Below the pieces are notes generated by a model. It searched no databases and was not told where the DNA came from. It worked only from the letters and a program-made list of their open reading frames with translations. A program made the translations under genes and the position numbers. 64,000 bases of DNA. Source: Iodobacter sp. BJB302 (GTDB lineage: Bacteria > Pseudomonadota > Gammaproteobacteria > Burkholderiales > Chitinibacteraceae). Shown one piece after another: positions 16,035-24,957 of the stretch (position 1 is the first letter of the stretch; every line of letters begins with the position of its first letter). The stretch lies in assembly GCF_002735645.1 (NCBI RefSeq), contig NZ_PDZG01000013.1:1-64000 (forward strand). Direction: 5' to 3'.

Positions 16035-18080
16035 ATGCGAATCAAAACACTATCACTTGTACTGTCTATGGCACTCATGGGTGGGGTCAGCGCTGTTTCT
16101 ATTGCAGCTGGCGGTGGCGGGGTGGCAGCAACAGACCCAAATGCAGCGCTGGGCAAGCACTTTGATGCAAAAGGCAAGATGCCTTCCCAGTACACCAAAG
16201 CGCTGATCGAAGCGCAACGCAGCAGCCTGCCATTTGAAGATACGCGTGATTTTGAAGAATCCAAAAAAGGCTTTATTGCCGCCCCTTCTTACAAAGAAAT
16301 CATGGCTGATGCCGGCCACGTCGCATGGAATATAGGCAGCTATGACTATCTGCTGCAGGGCAAAGACTTTGACAGCATTCACCCTTCCCTGCAGCGCCAG
16401 GCCATTTTAAATATGGGCTACGGCCTGTATGAAGTTGTGCCGGGTAAGATTTATCAGGTACGCGGTTTTGACCTCGCGAATATGACCATTATTAAGGGTG
16501 ACACCGGCTGGATTTTATTTGACGTGCTAACAGCCAAAGAAACCGCCCGTGCCGCGCTGGCCTTTGTGAATGAAAAACTGGGCCAAAGGCCGGTTGTGGC
16601 TGTGGTTTATTCACATTCACATGGCGATCACTTTGGCGGCGCTCGTGGTGTGGTTGATGAAAAAGATGTCATCAGCGGCAAAGTTCAAATTATTGCTCCT
16701 GAAGGCTTTATGGAACATGCCATCTCTGAAAACGTGTATGCCGGCAATGCAATGACACGACGCATGCTGCTGACCTACGGCACGCTGTTACCACGCAGCC
16801 CATTTGGTCACGTTGATCAGGCTATTGGTAAGAATGTTGCCGCAGGCGATTTGGGTTTGATTCCGCCAACCCGCACGGTAAGCCAGGATATTGAAGAGAT
16901 CACCGTTGATGGTGTGCAAATGGTGTTCCAAAACACACCGGGTACCGAAGCACCTTCAGAAATGAATACCTACTTCCCGCAGTTTAAAGCCTTCTGGGCG
17001 GCTGAAAATATCACCGGCACCGTACACAATATCTACACCCTGCGCGGCGCTTTGGTGCGGGATGCGCTGGCATGGTCCAAAAACATCAATAACGCCTTGT
17101 ATTTGTTTGGCGATAAAACCGATGTGATGTTTGCTTCGCACAGCTGGCCGCGCTGGGGTAAAGAGCGTGTGCAGGAAGTCATGCGCACCCAGCGTGATAT
17201 TTACGCCAATCTGAATAATGAAGTGCTGCATCAGGCCAATAAAGGCGTCACCATTAATGAAATTCATAATGTGTACAAACCGCCGCAATCGCTGCAAAAC
17301 CAGTGGGCGGCCCACTCTTATCATGGCTCTGAAGAGCACAACAGCCGTGCGGTGCTCAACCGCTACCTTGGCTATTGGGATGCCAACCCGGCTACTTTAA
17401 TGCCTTTATCGCCGCGTGATTCTGCCCCGCTTTATGTGGAAATGATGGGGGGCAGTAAAAAGATTATGGCCAAGGCCAAAAAACTGCATGACCAGGGCAA
17501 GTATCTGGAAGCCGTTGAAATCTTGAATAAGCTGACACTGGCAGAGCCAAAGAATACTGCGGCTAAAGATTTGCTGGCCGATGTATATGAGCAGCTGGGC
17601 TACCAGAAAGAAAGTGTTGCCTTAAGAAACAGCTTCCTCGCCGGCGCCTATGAGCTGCGTAATGGTATTCCGGAAGGGGCTTCTCCAAGTGCAACCAGCC
17701 CGGATATGGCGCGTGCTATGTCCACTGATCTGCTGCTGGATTATCTGGCCGTCACCATGAACAGCAAAAAAGCAGACGGCATGAAGTTCAAGATTAACTT
17801 TATCACTCCGGATAATGGTGAGAAATACGTGCTGGAAATGAGCAACTCCACCCTCAGCAATATTAAAGGCTTCACCGCAAAAGATGCGGATCTGACCATC
17901 ACCATCAATCGCAGTGACCTGGAAACCTTTATCTCTGGCAGCGCCACTTTTGAGCAGCTCACCCAAAATGGCAAAGTACAGCTGACTGGTAATACAGCGG
18001 TACTGAAGCAATTGATGAGCACCCAGGAAAAATTTGACCCTCGCTTTGAGATTCTGCCGGGCACTAAAAAAGCCAAATAA
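16035..18080 (+). CDS. Secreted linear primary-alkylsulfatase (SdsA type)
   Basis: I take ATG 16035 (MRIKTLSLVLSMALMGGVSA), which has an AGAGGA site and a signal peptide; the ATG at 16011 adds eight residues without a site. The protein has about 681 residues (family about 650-680). The metallo-beta-lactamase core carries HSHGDHFGG, the two-zinc motif, followed by a dimerisation domain and a C-terminal SCP2-like domain (MKFKINFITPDNGEKYVLEM). SdsA enzymes hydrolyse alkyl sulfates such as dodecyl sulfate to alcohol and sulfate, supplying carbon or sulfur. The FadL-type channel gene follows on the same strand. Confidence 0.92.
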   Translation: MRIKTLSLVLSMALMGGVSAVSIAAGGGGVAATDPNAALGKHFDAKGKMPSQYTKALIEAQRSSLPFEDTRDFEESKKGFIAAPSYKEIMADAGHVAWNIGSYDYLLQGKDFDSIHPSLQRQAILNMGYGLYEVVPGKIYQVRGFDLANMTIIKGDTGWILFDVLTAKETARAALAFVNEKLGQRPVVAVVYSHSHGDHFGGARGVVDEKDVISGKVQIIAPEGFMEHAISENVYAGNAMTRRMLLTYGTLLPRSPFGHVDQAIGKNVAAGDLGLIPPTRTVSQDIEEITVDGVQMVFQNTPGTEAPSEMNTYFPQFKAFWAAENITGTVHNIYTLRGALVRDALAWSKNINNALYLFGDKTDVMFASHSWPRWGKERVQEVMRTQRDIYANLNNEVLHQANKGVTINEIHNVYKPPQSLQNQWAAHSYHGSEEHNSRAVLNRYLGYWDANPATLMPLSPRDSAPLYVEMMGGSKKIMAKAKKLHDQGKYLEAVEILNKLTLAEPKNTAAKDLLADVYEQLGYQKESVALRNSFLAGAYELRNGIPEGASPSATSPDMARAMSTDLLLDYLAVTMNSKKADGMKFKINFITPDNGEKYVLEMSNSTLSNIKGFTAKDADLTITINRSDLETFISGSATFEQLTQNGKVQLTGNTAVLKQLMSTQEKFDPRFEILPGTKKAK

Positions 18081-18113
18081 AGCAGCAGGCTGATTGATGT
18101 GAAATGATTACGC

Positions 18114-18151
18114 AACCGCCGTTCTCAGCCCAGGCTGGAGCGGCGGTTTTA
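18114..18151 (+). terminator. Terminator-like hairpin between alkylsulfatase and FadL genes
   Basis: Stem AACCGCCG / CGGCGGTT with an inner CAGCC/GGCTG pair and a short T-run. It may lower read-through into the channel gene. Confidence 0.6.
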
Positions 18152-18191
18152 ATTGAGTGCGCAGGTAAACCCTGCAATCAGGAGTTGTTTA

Positions 18192-19364
18192 ATGAAACCC
18201 CAATTATTAGCATTATTACTGGCCGGATTAAGCGGCAGCAGCTGGGCTGGCGGGCTGTATTTGTATGAGCTGGGCACCGAAGATGTGGGCCTCGCCGGGG
18301 CGGGCAGCGCCGCACGAGCACAGGATGCCACAACGATTGCCACCAATCCGGCGGGTATGACCCTGCTGGAAGGCGATCAGCTGACGATTGGCCTGCAAGG
18401 TTTATATGGCGATGCCAAATATCAGCAGGACGGCCGCGGGGCATTAAGTGGCAATGAAGCGGGCAATGTAGTGGGCTGGTTTCCTGGCATGAGTGCTTTT
18501 TACAGCCACAGCGTGGATGAGCAGCTGAAAGTGGGGATTGGCGTATATGGCAACTTTGGGCTTGGGCTGGATTTTGGTGACTGGTCGGGCAGCCGCCTCA
18601 TTAAAAAAAGCACCTTAGTCGGCATGACCATTCAGCCAACCGTTGCTTATAAAATCAATGATCAATGGTCTGTTGGCGGAAGTATTAACGCCAATTATGG
18701 TGTCTTTTCATTAACACGCAGCACACCCGGCGGCGATGTGGAGCTGAACGACACCGACTGGTCCACCAGCATCAAACTGGGGGTTTTATATCAGCCTGAT
18801 TCCGCCACCCGCCTGGGCCTCTCTTACACCAGCGAAACTGAATACAATTTCAACAGCAATATAAATAACCCGCTGGGCGGGCAAATCCCGGTGAATGGCA
18901 GCATCAATGCGCCTCAGCAACTGATGTTCAGTGCCTTTCACCAGCTGGCCCCCCAATGGGCGGTGATGGCCAATCTGGGCTGGCAAAACTGGGGAGCGTA
19001 TAACGATAATCAGCTTTGGCTCGGCAATAATGAAGCGCCCAATGCAGACCGTATGCAAGACACCTGGCATACCGCGCTGGGCCTGCAATATCAGGCCACG
19101 CCTGCATTACGCTTAAATACCGGTATTGCCTATGACAGCAGCTTTTACAAAGACCAGCAAAACACCTCGCTGACCATGCCATCCGGTGAGGCATGGCGCT
19201 TTGGCTTTGGCGGGCAATATCAGCTGAATAAAACAGATAGCTTAGGCGTGGCGTTTGAGTATGTGCATTTTGATAGCTCTTACGTACAAAGCCCTCTTTT
19301 AAGTGGCGCTTATCATTCCCCCAAAATGTATTTCATCACTGCCAATTACAGCAAAAAATTCTGA
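18192..19364 (+). CDS. FadL/OmpP1-family outer-membrane channel
   Basis: ATG 18192 has an AGGAG site and opens a signal peptide (MKPQLLALLLAGLSGSSWAG). The mature N-terminus (GLYLYELGTEDVGLAGAGSA) followed by ATIATNPAGMTLLEG is the FadL hatch with its conserved NPA. The rest is beta-barrel-like and ends in aromatic ITANYSKKF. FadL channels let long-chain hydrophobic compounds cross the outer membrane. Next to the alkylsulfatase it probably admits alkyl sulfates or the released fatty alcohols. Confidence 0.9.
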   Translation: MKPQLLALLLAGLSGSSWAGGLYLYELGTEDVGLAGAGSAARAQDATTIATNPAGMTLLEGDQLTIGLQGLYGDAKYQQDGRGALSGNEAGNVVGWFPGMSAFYSHSVDEQLKVGIGVYGNFGLGLDFGDWSGSRLIKKSTLVGMTIQPTVAYKINDQWSVGGSINANYGVFSLTRSTPGGDVELNDTDWSTSIKLGVLYQPDSATRLGLSYTSETEYNFNSNINNPLGGQIPVNGSINAPQQLMFSAFHQLAPQWAVMANLGWQNWGAYNDNQLWLGNNEAPNADRMQDTWHTALGLQYQATPALRLNTGIAYDSSFYKDQQNTSLTMPSGEAWRFGFGGQYQLNKTDSLGVAFEYVHFDSSYVQSPLLSGAYHSPKMYFITANYSKKF

Positions 19365-19755
19365 GCGATTCATTCTTTTGCTCAATAAAGCCAAATCTGT
19401 AAACGCACAGATTTAAAGCATAAGCCGGGCCTGTCATTTAAATTGGGTATATCTATGTGCCTGATGTGTTACGCCAGAAAAATACCCATTTCGATCATCA
19501 TGAATTGTTAAAAATAACAGGCCCGCTCTGCTCAGCGCTGAATTGATCTAAGCCCATTTTTCATAAGCTGATTGTTTTAGAAACGCCGCGATATCGGGCG
19601 CGTAATAAAACCATCCAGCAGCAAATCATCCTGTTATTCCTATTACAAAATAGCAGCGTGCTGCTGGTGCAGCAGCACAAGTGCATGCATGTGCACGCTT
19701 TTTGTCATTTGACGAATGACTGCGAATTTTATCAATTTATCCAGAATGCTTGAGT
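19365..19755. other. Intergenic region with a structured terminator-like element
   Basis: No gene found. At 19655-19703 an outer stem AGCGTG/CACGCT encloses two hairpins (GTGCTGCT/AGCAGCAC and GTGCAT/ATGTGCAC-type) and is followed by T5. It may end the FadL transcript, 300 bases downstream of its stop, or a small RNA. Confidence 0.4.
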
Positions 19756-19787
19756 GGCAGCACCCGACCCACAGCGGAAGTGATCTG

Positions 19788-19827
19788 TAGGTTGGTGTTG
19801 GGCTGCATTTCATTTAGCCCAACCTAC
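19788..19827. repeat. GTAGGTTGG palindrome, left of ATPase gene
   Basis: GTAGGTTGGTGTTGGGCT pairs with AGCCCAACCTAC at the right end. The same outer arms occur at 21406-21440. Confidence 0.75.
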
Positions 19828-19837
19828 GCACTGCCTA

Positions 19838-21271
19838 TTATAAAATCTGCAATGACCTAAACAGCCCTCGATGAACAATTATATTTTCTTTCATATTTAG
19901 TCGAGCCTCTTTATTCTTATAACGAAATACTTGATGGCTTGCCTGTTTAGGTTGGTTACCTATGACGCTGAAATGAAACAACATTTGTAAGACAAATTGG
20001 TAGTCTCTGGTTTTTATTAATCCTTGATTGACTGCGTTATCAAACTCGACCTTAAATTCCTCTATTTTTAGGGTTTGCTTTCTTAATATTGTAAATATAT
20101 CAAGTATCCTGTGAATGTCTGGAATTATTCCATGTATTTCATCTTCCAATTCACTTCTTAAGTAATTTGAAAAAGATTTGTCGCTTTCGTTTAAGTAATC
20201 AGGTTTTATCATTAGTGAATTATTTTCTAATGCAATTCCTGCACAAACCTGTAAAAAACGAATGTAATCACGAGGCCTAAGGAGAGAGCTTCTTGTTATG
20301 TATTCAAACGGGGGCATGCCTCTTAACTGTTTGTGACCATATTTTACCAGTCCACGAATAAAAAGCTGACTCCATACGCGATCAAAATTTTGTGGTTTTG
20401 CATTTGGATCAATTGCCCTTGCAATTCTAAATGCTAAAAGATTTTTTATTGATGCCTCATCCCAATCAAGATCTACTTTATAGTCGATCCATTTTGTTTT
20501 GTCTGGATCTTGCATTATGTCATATATGTCATCACGAATAAAAATAACAGGAAAAAATTTATGATCTTTAAAACGTGCTCTAATGTCCTGAACCGCTTTA
20601 AATAAACTAGTCAATAGCTCGGTGTATTGATTGTACTTTTCTAAAGCAACAATGTCTTTGTAGTCTTCATCAAGCTCGTCGAACATAATTAAATATTTAT
20701 CTACGCCGATTTGATTAAAAAGAAACCTCTCTAAAATATCAACGCGTTTAATCCAATTATCTCCATCAAACTCAACTGTTTCTTTGTTGTTTCCGAAACC
20801 GATTCCGCTCCCTAGGATCTTCAAGTCGAATTTAAATCCTGTCCAGCGCTCAACGGCATTTGGAAGTGCATTCTCAATATCATCATTAAAAATATCACGT
20901 AATTTATCTCGAGAATCTAGATCAATACTTGGGTTGTTTTTCATTAACTGGCAGACTGTTGAGTAAATTACGTATTTCCACAGTGTGATGTATTGATTAG
21001 GAGCAGTAAACCCTTTGTCTTTAAGTTCGTATAGTTTATTGAATGGAAAATTTTTGAATGTCAGCTTTTGTGCAAAGTAATTGGGTTCTGAAATAGAATT
21101 CAAATATTCACTGATCGCGGTTTTTCCTGTTCCTTTTCTTCCGACTACGTATAATTTTTGTCCTTTTAAAATTTTATGCACTATTCTTGTGTGATAAAAG
21201 TATCTCTCATTATCTTCTAATTTTGCTTCTAGCTTCCAATTTTCTATTTCTTCCAGTAGCTCAATGCTCAT
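19838..21271 (-). CDS. P-loop ATPase of the Sll1717 type, possible defence gene
   Basis: Encodes 477 residues. Walker A is VGRKGTGKTA at about residue 42 and Walker B IMFDELDEDY at about 220. A later RDDIYDIMQDPD with an Arg-rich helix (AFRIARAID) and TRSSLLRPRDYIRFLQ fit the sensor region of STAND/KAP-like ATPases; the layout matches proteins named P-loop ATPase Sll1717 family. The C-terminal 100 residues look like a winged helix. No membrane segment or nuclease motif is seen. The gene is markedly AT-rich, alone, and enclosed by inverted repeats, all signs of transfer. A role in phage defence is plausible but unproven. Confidence 0.75.
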   Translation of the reverse strand: MSIELLEEIENWKLEAKLEDNERYFYHTRIVHKILKGQKLYVVGRKGTGKTAISEYLNSISEPNYFAQKLTFKNFPFNKLYELKDKGFTAPNQYITLWKYVIYSTVCQLMKNNPSIDLDSRDKLRDIFNDDIENALPNAVERWTGFKFDLKILGSGIGFGNNKETVEFDGDNWIKRVDILERFLFNQIGVDKYLIMFDELDEDYKDIVALEKYNQYTELLTSLFKAVQDIRARFKDHKFFPVIFIRDDIYDIMQDPDKTKWIDYKVDLDWDEASIKNLLAFRIARAIDPNAKPQNFDRVWSQLFIRGLVKYGHKQLRGMPPFEYITRSSLLRPRDYIRFLQVCAGIALENNSLMIKPDYLNESDKSFSNYLRSELEDEIHGIIPDIHRILDIFTILRKQTLKIEEFKVEFDNAVNQGLIKTRDYQFVLQMLFHFSVIGNQPKQASHQVFRYKNKEARLNMKENIIVHRGLFRSLQIL

Positions 21272-21405
21272 TTTTTTCTATCCAGGTGGTTTATAATAAA
21301 TTATTTTTTGTGCTTTTTGACTATCATATTAATTCTGAATGAAGCTGACTAATGTTTGTTTATTAAAAATCTCACTACATTTTTTGTTTTTATCATGACT
21401 AGTAC

Positions 21406-21440
21406 GTAGGTTGGGCTTGGCAAGCTTAGCGCCAACCTAC
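21406..21440. repeat. GTAGGTTGG palindrome, right of ATPase gene
   Basis: GTAGGTTGG at the left arm and CCAACCTAC at the right arm, with an inner CTTGGCAAG-like dyad. It matches the outer arms of 19788-19827. Confidence 0.75.
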
Positions 21441-21710
21441 AAATTCAATTTCCGCTTCTGGCCGATAGCAGCCCGTCGCACAGTCTACCCCAATCATTAC
21501 AACAGCGCATTAGCCCTTGTGTAATTATCGCGCAATTGCTAAGTGGGGTGGTGACATTTCATGAATTTGGTGGATAAATTGGGTAAGATTTCGAAATATC
21601 TGTAAAGCTCGCATATAGCCGTCTTTTAAACCTGCTGAATATAAGACGCTTGCTTAATTCAGGGAGGGGGCAATCATTCATATTTCAATTGCCTTTCGTA
21701 GTTAGATACA

Positions 21711-21758
21711 AAAACACCCCAAATCCGGGACGGGTGTCCAAATTTGGGGTGTGTTTTT
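21711..21758. terminator. Terminator-like hairpin
   Basis: Stem ACACCCCAAAT / ATTTGGGGTGT with A-run before and T-run after. It lies 127 bases past the NodT-type gene stop on the minus strand, and the rest of 21474-21884 shows nothing. Confidence 0.7.
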
Positions 21759-21884
21759 AATACGCCAGGGCAGGCTCTGCACGAATCAAATTGCCAGATT
21801 GGTATTCAATGCAATCAACAATATATGAATAGCGATGATGCGAAAATTCGATGTGTGCAGATATACCCCGGATTGATTTAGCCA

Positions 21885-23273
21885 CTAGACGGGATAAATC
21901 CCTCCTAATGCCAGGTGGAGATTAACGCGCTGAATCAGGCGCTCGTTTTGTATACGCAGCATCGACATCTGGCTGTTTGCCAGATTAAGTTGCAATTGTT
22001 GCAGCTGATAGCGATCGCCCTTGCCTACTTTAATCATCACGCCTTGCAAATCGATCAGCTTTTGCTGATCGGCTAGTAAAGCAGCCAGCAAATCACCGCG
22101 TTCAAGCAGCTTTTGCTCGGCATACAGGCCCCCTTCAATTTCAGCCAGGGCATTGAGTACCGTCTTGGCGTAATTCACCGTGCTTTCCTGCTGCTGCAGC
22201 GTTTTAACTTCTACCTGCGCATCCAGCGCGCCACCGGTAAAAATGGGAGCAAGCAGACGACTATTCACGCCCCAAAGCGGGTTGCTTAAGTCTTTTTGCA
22301 GCACCAGCAGGCTGTTATCCAGCACGCCCAAACCCGCCATTAAGCTGACAGAAGGAAGTTTGGCTTTTTTAGCTGCTTCCACCTGATAAAAAGCAGCACG
22401 AAAGCGGCTTTCGGCGGCACGGATATCAGGGCGTCTTTCGGCTAAATCAGAAGGCAGGCCCACTGGAATCGGCTGCAGCTCACGGGGCAGTGAATGAGCC
22501 ACCGCCACTTCTGCCGCTGGATAACGGCCTAGCAATACTTCCAGAGCTCGCCTCGCCGAGCTGAATGCCTGCTCGCTTTGCAATAATTGCTGGCGATAAT
22601 TCTTCAGCAGGATCTGGTTATTCAACACATCCTGCTGGGTATTGCGGCCAATTTTTTTAGCGCTTTCAATCAATGCCAGCTGCTTTTCTGCCAGCACCAC
22701 CATAGACTGCACCAACTGAATCTGCTGCTGAGCTTCGGCGGCAGCCAGCCAGGCTTTGACCACAGCCGCCGCAACAGACTGACGGGCATAGAGGGTATCG
22801 AGCTCTGCAGCCACTGATAATTCACGGCTTGCCGCCTGACTGCTGCGTGTTTTACCCCAAACATCAATCTCCCAATTGGTGACCAGCGCAAGGCCATTCA
22901 TTGCCAGCGACGAGCTGGGAATCGTTGCATCCCCTGCCTGCCCACCCACGCCTAAGGTTGGATAAAGTGCGGCTCCGGCGGCTTTTACTGCGCTGTGCGA
23001 TTGCTCCACACGTAAAGCCGCCAGCCGCAGATCAGGATTATTCTGCTGAGCTTCACGGATCAGTTGCAACACTTCAGTGGGTAATGCAAAACCAAGAGCC
23101 GCTGCATCAAATTCACCTGCACTGCGGGCAAATTTCCAATTCGCCGGAAACTGCAGCTCTGCCAAAGCAGCCTGCTTCAGGGCGGCGTGATCGGGGGCCG
23201 GGGTAATCGCGCAAGCTGCGAGTGTGAGTGCACAAAACCCGGCCAGCCCTAATTTAATCATTTCTTTTCTCAT
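21885..23273 (-). CDS. NodT-family outer-membrane efflux lipoprotein
   Basis: ATG 23273 is preferred over 23282 because AAGGA lies 9 bases before it. Lipobox LTLAAC precedes an OEP (TolC-like) body with two repeats: NPDLRLAALRVEQSHSAVKA and TNWEIDVWGKTR in the first, LPSDLAERRPDIRAAESRFR in the second, all hallmark NodT/OprM sequences. It forms the outer-membrane duct of a tripartite pump. It follows the HlyD-type gene by 12 bases and closes a three-gene operon. Confidence 0.9.
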   Translation of the reverse strand: MRKEMIKLGLAGFCALTLAACAITPAPDHAALKQAALAELQFPANWKFARSAGEFDAAALGFALPTEVLQLIREAQQNNPDLRLAALRVEQSHSAVKAAGAALYPTLGVGGQAGDATIPSSSLAMNGLALVTNWEIDVWGKTRSSQAASRELSVAAELDTLYARQSVAAAVVKAWLAAAEAQQQIQLVQSMVVLAEKQLALIESAKKIGRNTQQDVLNNQILLKNYRQQLLQSEQAFSSARRALEVLLGRYPAAEVAVAHSLPRELQPIPVGLPSDLAERRPDIRAAESRFRAAFYQVEAAKKAKLPSVSLMAGLGVLDNSLLVLQKDLSNPLWGVNSRLLAPIFTGGALDAQVEVKTLQQQESTVNYAKTVLNALAEIEGGLYAEQKLLERGDLLAALLADQQKLIDLQGVMIKVGKGDRYQLQQLQLNLANSQMSMLRIQNERLIQRVNLHLALGGIYPV

Positions 23274-23285
23274 CAGGCGCATTCC

Positions 23286-24437
23286 TTAGTGCAGCTTCAG
23301 CACAAGATAATTCACCTTAGATTGCGCACGAATCATCACCATTCTTAACAAATGCAGCGCAGCCAGCTTATCGGTATAAATGGCAGCACCGCCGCGTGCA
23401 CCCATCGGTATAAACAGGTTTTCATCGCCTTCACGTGGCTCTATCGTCAGCTTGACAGCATATTTTTGCGGCAAAGGTGCAGAGAGATATTCAGCAGGCG
23501 TATTAGGAACAACGCCTCCCTGAACCAGCTGCCCCTGACCATTTGCCCAGACAATTGAATCCACTTTTGCATGCACAACATCGCCAGGCAGGCTTTTAAA
23601 AGCTATTTCAGCCTTATCGCCCGGATTAACATAGCGCAGCTCGTTCTGCTCAAAAAACGCCAAGATGCGCTGCTCATGTTCAACAAAGCTCAGCGCAGGT
23701 TTAAAGGGCATGCTCACCAGATAATTACCAGGCCGCACGGATACATTCACGGCATAGCCGTCAGCGGGCGCACGCACCACTGTAGATTGCAAATCATAAC
23801 GCGCCGCTTCCAGCTGAGCCTTGATTTGCGCCACGCTGGCCAGATCAGGGCCTACCACGCCTTCTAGCTTGGTCTGAATCTTGGCTTCACCTGCTTTGGC
23901 ATTGGCGACAGCAGATTCAGCTTTTTTAACTTCGGTTGTAAAGCTTTCAACATCAAATTGCGGGCCCGCCCCATGCTTAGCCAGCTCGCGCGATTCGCCA
24001 AGGCGTTTACTCATCAGATCAAGATGTGCCTGTGCTGCAATCAGATTGCTTTTGGCGCTATCCAGATCCTGCCACAGCGTTTTCGAAGTTGCCGTTGCAT
24101 CGGCCAGCTTGGCTTCGAGTTCTTTGACTTTTAAGCGATAAGGCGTGTTATCGATTTCCAGCAGCACCTCGCCTTTTTTGATCAGCTGATTGCCTTCCAC
24201 TGCAACACGGGTCACCGTGCCTTGCACGCGGGGAATCACCTCAACCACATGATTAATCACGCGCACATCACTTGATGAAGGCGTCACCACATTAATGGTA
24301 AATATAATTGTGGCGGCCAGCGCAAGCGCGCCAGTCACAGCCCCCACCTGCGTTTTGATATTCCACGGAATAATTTTTAGTTTGATACAAAACAGCCAAA
24401 CCAAAAAAGCATAACCACCAATGATAATTTCAAGCAC
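23286..24437 (-). CDS. HlyD/EmrA-type membrane fusion protein (YiaV-like)
   Basis: Encodes 383 residues: two N-terminal hydrophobic stretches (LEIIIGGYAFLVWLFCIKLK, then GALALAATIIFTINVV), biotinyl-lipoyl half (VIPRVQGTVTRVAVEGNQLI), a long coiled hairpin (residues about 110-210) and the second half (VVRAPADGYAVNVSVRPGNY). It bridges inner membrane and outer-membrane duct. The gene arrangement with a DUF3302 partner copies Escherichia coli yiaW-yiaV. It overlaps the upstream gene by 8 bases. The exported substrate is unknown; no dedicated MFS or ABC pump gene is adjacent. Confidence 0.88.
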   Translation of the reverse strand: MLEIIIGGYAFLVWLFCIKLKIIPWNIKTQVGAVTGALALAATIIFTINVVTPSSSDVRVINHVVEVIPRVQGTVTRVAVEGNQLIKKGEVLLEIDNTPYRLKVKELEAKLADATATSKTLWQDLDSAKSNLIAAQAHLDLMSKRLGESRELAKHGAGPQFDVESFTTEVKKAESAVANAKAGEAKIQTKLEGVVGPDLASVAQIKAQLEAARYDLQSTVVRAPADGYAVNVSVRPGNYLVSMPFKPALSFVEHEQRILAFFEQNELRYVNPGDKAEIAFKSLPGDVVHAKVDSIVWANGQGQLVQGGVVPNTPAEYLSAPLPQKYAVKLTIEPREGDENLFIPMGARGGAAIYTDKLAALHLLRMVMIRAQSKVNYLVLKLH

Positions 24438-24957
24438 GGGTATCTTCCTCGATCAGAATGGCCTCAGGCACAGGCGCTTGCTTCGCCAGAATTAACTCGC
24501 GCTGCTGAGTTAAGCCTTCCATTTTTTCTTTTAACAGCAGCAGCTCATCATCCACGATGGCAAGATCTAAAGGTTTATCGCTGTGCTCGCCGTTGGGTTT
24601 GCGGAAAAAATCATCGTGTTTATCCGTGCCATATGCCTGTTTATAAGAGGTGGGTTTGGTAAACGCCCATAACCACGCAAGTGGCCAGAGCAAGCCACCA
24701 ACCGCCAGCGACAACAGGCAAAGCACCTGAATGGCGTGCTTTTGCGGATGATTATGTTTTTCAGCAAAGACTTCCGGCAGTACGTGTACTTTCCAGAATA
24801 AATATATGGCCACAATGGGCACTGCAATTAAAACAACCCAGACCATTACATCGGCAATGGCTTCTTCCATGCCGGCCATAGCCCAGGCAGATGTGGGCAA
24901 GAGCGATAAGAAGAGGGCTACCCCTCCACTACCAACCCATCGTTGTAGTTTTGGCAT
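24430..24957 (-). CDS. DUF3302 (YiaW-like) inner-membrane protein
   Basis: ATG 24957 has an AAAGGAC site; an ATG at 24996 would add 13 residues. About 175 residues: signal-like helix ending SAWA, membrane helix (DVMVWVVLIAVPIVAIYLFW), the stretch VHVLPEVFAEKHNHPQKHAI typical of DUF3302, a second helix (VLCLLSLAVGGLLWPLAWLW) and a charged coiled C-terminus. It is the first gene of the pump operon and presumably the inner-membrane partner of the HlyD-type protein. Confidence 0.82.
   Translation of the reverse strand: MPKLQRWVGSGGVALFLSLLPTSAWAMAGMEEAIADVMVWVVLIAVPIVAIYLFWKVHVLPEVFAEKHNHPQKHAIQVLCLLSLAVGGLLWPLAWLWAFTKPTSYKQAYGTDKHDDFFRKPNGEHSDKPLDLAIVDDELLLLKEKMEGLTQQRELILAKQAPVPEAILIEEDTRA

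Larger units (their letters stand above)
19756..21473. mobile_element. AT-rich one-gene cassette bounded by imperfect inverted repeats
   Basis: The left boundary reads inward GGCAGCACCCGACC, then AGCGGAAGTGATCT, then GTAGGTTGG. The right boundary, read inward on the minus strand, is GGCTGCTATCGGCC, AGCGGAAATTGAATTT, GTAGGTTGG. These roughly 40-base ends are clearly related and inverted. Between them lies one AT-rich ATPase gene unlike its neighbours. No transposase is present. Whether the ends move the cassette or are just dispersed intergenic repeats on both sides is unknown. Confidence 0.5.

Noticed and set aside
19788-21440. GTTGGGC and GCCCAAC motifs at the ATPase cassette suggested integron attC sites
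   Set aside because: In attC the RYYYAAC box comes first and GTTRRRY last; here the order is reversed, the sites are simple palindromes, and no integrase is present.
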